This document shows positions 6,182 to 8,048 of a DNA stretch of 8,048 bases, piece after piece. This DNA is from JBFHER01 sp041584055 (GTDB lineage: Bacteria > Bacteroidota > Bacteroidia > Bacteroidales > UBA5342). Numbering within the stretch: the first letter of the stretch is position 1; each line of letters starts with the position of its first letter. A model generated the notes under the pieces. That model saw nothing but the letters and a program-made list of their open reading frames with translations, was not told where the DNA came from and made no database searches. The DNA lies in contig JBFHER010000174.1 of NCBI GenBank assembly GCA_041584055.1, positions 1 to 8,048 on the forward strand, in the 5' to 3' direction. The position numbers were made by a program, and so were the translations under genes.

Positions 6182-7771
6182 TCAATTGTTTTGTTCGTTA
6201 CTTTCGAATGCAAATGCAGCCTGCACCCAGGGAAAATCTATTGGATCATTTTGTTGAAGATGCCCCGGCGTACTTCTGCCTTCGTTAATCAGTTTTATCA
6301 GCAATTTTCTTAGTTCCTCAACTTTTTCAGGATATTCTTCTGCCACATTTTGCTTTTCCCCAATGTCTGTTTTTAAGTTGTACAATATGTTTTCGGGAAG
6401 TTCCTTCCTGGGCGGTTCGAGTTTTCCGGCGGCATTAACACCTGCGCCTGGTGAAACGATTAGCTTCCAGTCGCCTTTCCGGATTGCAAAAATCCCGGTT
6501 TTACTATGGTGAACCGTTGCTTCTCTTTTGTAGTCGTCTGACCTATTAAAGAGGGGCATCATGCTATAGCTGTCTTCAGCTTCGTTATCTTTGATTTTAT
6601 AACCGACAATATCCGCACAGGTGGCCATTAAGTCTGTGGTGCAAATGGTTTTATCACAAACAGAGTTCGCTTTTATTTTCTGAGGCCATTTCACCAAAAA
6701 TGGCACACGGTGACCACCTTCCAGATAGCTCCCCTTGGCACCATTGTATATGTAGCTTGGATTATGTCCTTTGGCTTTTAACACGCCAAAATTAGCACTT
6801 GCAGCACATCCGTTATCACTGGTAAAAATCACTAGTGTATTTTCTTCGATTCCACTTTCCTTAATTGTCTTAAATATCTCACCCATCAAATCATCAATCA
6901 TTAAAACGAAGTCGGCATAAGGATTTATATTGCTTTTCCCTTTCCATGGATCAATGGGTAGTATTGGATTATGTGGTGCCGGAAGTGGCAGATACAGGAA
7001 GAATGGCTTTTTGCCACCTGCATTTTCTTTGATGAATGAAATGGATTTTTCTACAAATACAGGCAAAACCTGCTCGTGATCAAAATCATCCGAGATATCC
7101 CCTTTAATCCAGGTGGCATAGGGATCTTCATCTCTTGTTCTTGCTGAAATTCCTGTTGGCACCATTGCAACCTTGTTGTTTTCAACATATACATAAGGTG
7201 GCATATTTAAAGACGCCGGCAATAAAAAGGAATAATCAAAGCCTAAGTCTGAGGCACCTTTATCCAATGGTTTGGCATAATCAATCCGATTAAAATCATA
7301 ACGGTCCTTTATGCCCGTGTAGTTAGTATAATCCTTCACACCATCCTTTGTGGCCCAATTGAGGCCTAAATGCCATTTCCCGATACTGGCTGTCACATAG
7401 CCGTGCTGTTGTAGTAAATCGGCCACGGTAAGTCGGTCGTCTTTGATTAACATGGGTGATGTACCCCATGTCACAAACTGCTTTAAAGGCGTTCGCCAAT
7501 TGTAACGACCGGTTAGTATTCCGTAACGTGTTGGGGTACATACGGAAGAAGAAGTGTGAGCATCCGTAAATTTCATTCCATCCGCACCCAGTGCGTCCAA
7601 ATTGGGAGTTATGATTTTACCGTTTTCATTGTAGATGCTTAAGTCTCCAATGCCCAAATCATCCGCTAAGATGTATACAATATTAGGTTTGGAGCCTTTT
7701 GATGCGTTCGTTTGTGCCATGCCGGCAAAAACACAAAAGCTTAGAATCAAGGAGTTAATTAGAAGTTTCAT
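6182..7771 (-). CDS. S1-family formylglycine sulfatase, secreted
   Basis: A 529-residue sulfatase, first gene of the cluster. Residues 1-20 are a Sec signal peptide (cleavage after GMAQ). There is no proper lipobox, so unlike its paralogue at 1493-3052 it should be soluble in the periplasm or secreted. Catalytic features: PNIVYILADD (D37, D38), CTPTR-GILTG at 78-88 (C78 to formylglycine, R82), GKWHLG (K132, H134), PAPH (H267), SDNG (D319, N320) and GAKGSYLEGGHRVP (K346). The C-terminal subdomain runs from GDWKL (433) to GRSTPG (498-503). Most blocks are shared nearly word for word with the paralogue, while about 98-110, 138-190 and 205-230 differ and may set substrate preference. The frame is open 18 codons further upstream to an ATG at 7825, but that extension runs through the palindrome and repeats. 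The ATG at 7771 starts the signal peptide directly and follows an A-rich leader typical of Bacteroidota. Requires an external sulfatase maturase. Confidence 0.95.
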   Translation of the reverse strand: MKLLINSLILSFCVFAGMAQTNASKGSKPNIVYILADDLGIGDLSIYNENGKIITPNLDALGADGMKFTDAHTSSSVCTPTRYGILTGRYNWRTPLKQFVTWGTSPMLIKDDRLTVADLLQQHGYVTASIGKWHLGLNWATKDGVKDYTNYTGIKDRYDFNRIDYAKPLDKGASDLGFDYSFLLPASLNMPPYVYVENNKVAMVPTGISARTRDEDPYATWIKGDISDDFDHEQVLPVFVEKSISFIKENAGGKKPFFLYLPLPAPHNPILPIDPWKGKSNINPYADFVLMIDDLMGEIFKTIKESGIEENTLVIFTSDNGCAASANFGVLKAKGHNPSYIYNGAKGSYLEGGHRVPFLVKWPQKIKANSVCDKTICTTDLMATCADIVGYKIKDNEAEDSYSMMPLFNRSDDYKREATVHHSKTGIFAIRKGDWKLIVSPGAGVNAAGKLEPPRKELPENILYNLKTDIGEKQNVAEEYPEKVEELRKLLIKLINEGRSTPGHLQQNDPIDFPWVQAAFAFESNEQNN

Positions 7772-7791
7772 TTTTTTATTTTTAGTAATAA

Positions 7792-7809
7792 TCCCGATGT
7801 ACATCGGGA
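7792..7809. repeat. 18-bp perfect palindrome (candidate 5'UTR hairpin)
   Basis: TCCCGATGTACATCGGGA equals its own reverse complement. If transcribed toward the sulfatase it would form a hairpin of at least seven pairs with a four-base loop, ending 20 bases before the ATG at 7771. There is no T-run after it, so it is not a normal terminator in that direction. It could be a mobile-repeat remnant, a protein-binding palindrome or an mRNA-stabilising hairpin. Confidence 0.75.
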
Positions 7810-7811
7810 AA

Positions 7812-7881
7812 GAATCAAGAATCAAGAATCAAGACACAAGAAACAAGAATCAAGACACAAGAATCAAGATATAAGAATCAA
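7812..7881. repeat. Tandem heptamer array, ten units of GAATCAA type
   Basis: Seventy bases divide exactly into ten 7-base units. Six are GAATCAA (units 1, 2, 3, 6, 8, 10), two are GACACAA (units 4, 7), one is GAAACAA and one is GATATAA. A degenerate eleventh unit, GACATGA, follows. The phase is never broken. Arrays start three bases after the palindrome. Variation is concentrated at positions 3-5 of each unit while the GA start and AA end are fixed. Function unknown; slippage-prone repeat or regulatory spacer are possible. Confidence 0.85.
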
Positions 7882-8027
7882 GACATGAAAATTAATCATC
7901 TCTTTTTGTGGCAATTTTTCTTGACTAGTGTGTTTCATTTGTTTGTTTTTATTATTGAGTATTAATATGTAAGACTAGGAAAATATCAATGTCTTATTTT
8001 TTAATACTATTGAATTTGTTAGTTTAT

Positions 8028-8041
8028 TGGAACCAGTTCCA
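8028..8041. repeat. Short inverted repeat TGGAAC-CA-GTTCCA
   Basis: Two six-base arms separated by two bases form a compact dyad of the size of an operator half-site pair. It lies about 257 bp upstream of the first sulfatase start. Short dyads of this size can occur by chance, and no second copy is seen in the window. Confidence 0.35.
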
Positions 8042-8048
8042 GTCCTTT

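Larger units (their letters stand above)
7772..8048. other. 277-bp non-coding upstream region of the gene cluster
   Basis: No convincing gene is seen on either strand. The stretch is very AT-rich and carries, from the sulfatase outward, an A-rich leader, an 18-bp palindrome, a heptamer array, then unstructured AT-rich DNA and a short inverted repeat near the edge. The cluster's promoter should lie here or just beyond, but I see no clear TTTG/TAnnTTTG pair reading toward the sulfatase. Confidence 0.6.

Noticed and set aside
7772..7825. An 18-codon N-terminal extension of the first sulfatase, starting at an ATG at 7825
   Set aside because: It would be coded by the palindrome and the heptamer array and would bury the signal peptide inside the protein; the ATG at 7771 begins directly with a normal signal peptide.
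7635..7874. Plus-strand open frame opposite the start of the first sulfatase
   Set aside because: Antisense shadow of the sulfatase coding region running into the repeats; no domain-like content.
7812..7881. CRISPR array
   Set aside because: Units are 7 bp and contiguous, with no spacers; this is a simple tandem heptamer repeat.
7864..7938. A 24-codon minus-strand frame starting MKHTSQEK and ending in the heptamer array
   Set aside because: Very short, no recognisable signal, and its end falls in repeat units; a chance frame or at most a leader peptide without support.
7960..8000. Sigma70-like TTGATA/TATTAA pair on the minus strand
   Set aside because: Bacteroidota primary promoters use a different consensus, and such matches arise easily in DNA this AT-rich.

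Overview
The window looks like part of a polysaccharide-degradation locus from a Bacteroidota bacterium, probably a marine or other sulfated-glycan-degrading lineage. Grounds: AT-rich DNA; start regions that are A-rich and lack a clear Shine-Dalgarno; Sec or lipoprotein signal peptides on all six gene products; and a mix of formylglycine sulfatases, glycoside hydrolases and lectin-like domains on one strand. I cannot name the genus from sequence reading alone.

Layout: all six genes are on the minus strand, so transcription runs from high to low coordinates. In that order they are: a secreted S1-family sulfatase (6182-7771); a GH43-type glycosidase with a C-terminal CBM6-like domain (4767-6170), 11 bp further on; a small NTF2/SnoaL-like lipoprotein (4301-4750) after 16 bp; a 231-bp gap with weak terminator and promoter candidates; a secreted LamG/concanavalin-like protein (3143-4069); a 90-bp gap with an intrinsic-terminator-like hairpin; a lipoprotein sulfatase paralogous to the first (1493-3052); and, after 79 bp, a GH29-like (alpha-L-fucosidase-like) protein that runs off the left edge (1-1413). 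The 277 bp upstream of the first gene (7772-8048) hold no convincing gene. They do hold an 18-bp perfect palindrome just upstream of the sulfatase start and an array of ten tandem heptamers.

How the genes may work together: the two sulfatases would remove sulfate esters from a sulfated glycan, the GH43 enzyme and the GH29-like enzyme would cut sugar side groups or backbone ends, and the CBM6 and LamG modules would bind the glycan. Both sulfatases carry a cysteine-type C-x-P-x-R signature, so they need a formylglycine-generating or anaerobic maturase encoded elsewhere. No SusC/SusD pair, regulator or transporter lies in the window, so it is best read as the enzyme section of a larger polysaccharide utilisation locus. 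The sulfatases plus a fucosidase-like fold suggest a fucose- or galactose-containing sulfated glycan, but that is inference. Family assignments of the sulfatases and GH43 are strong, while substrates are not determined.
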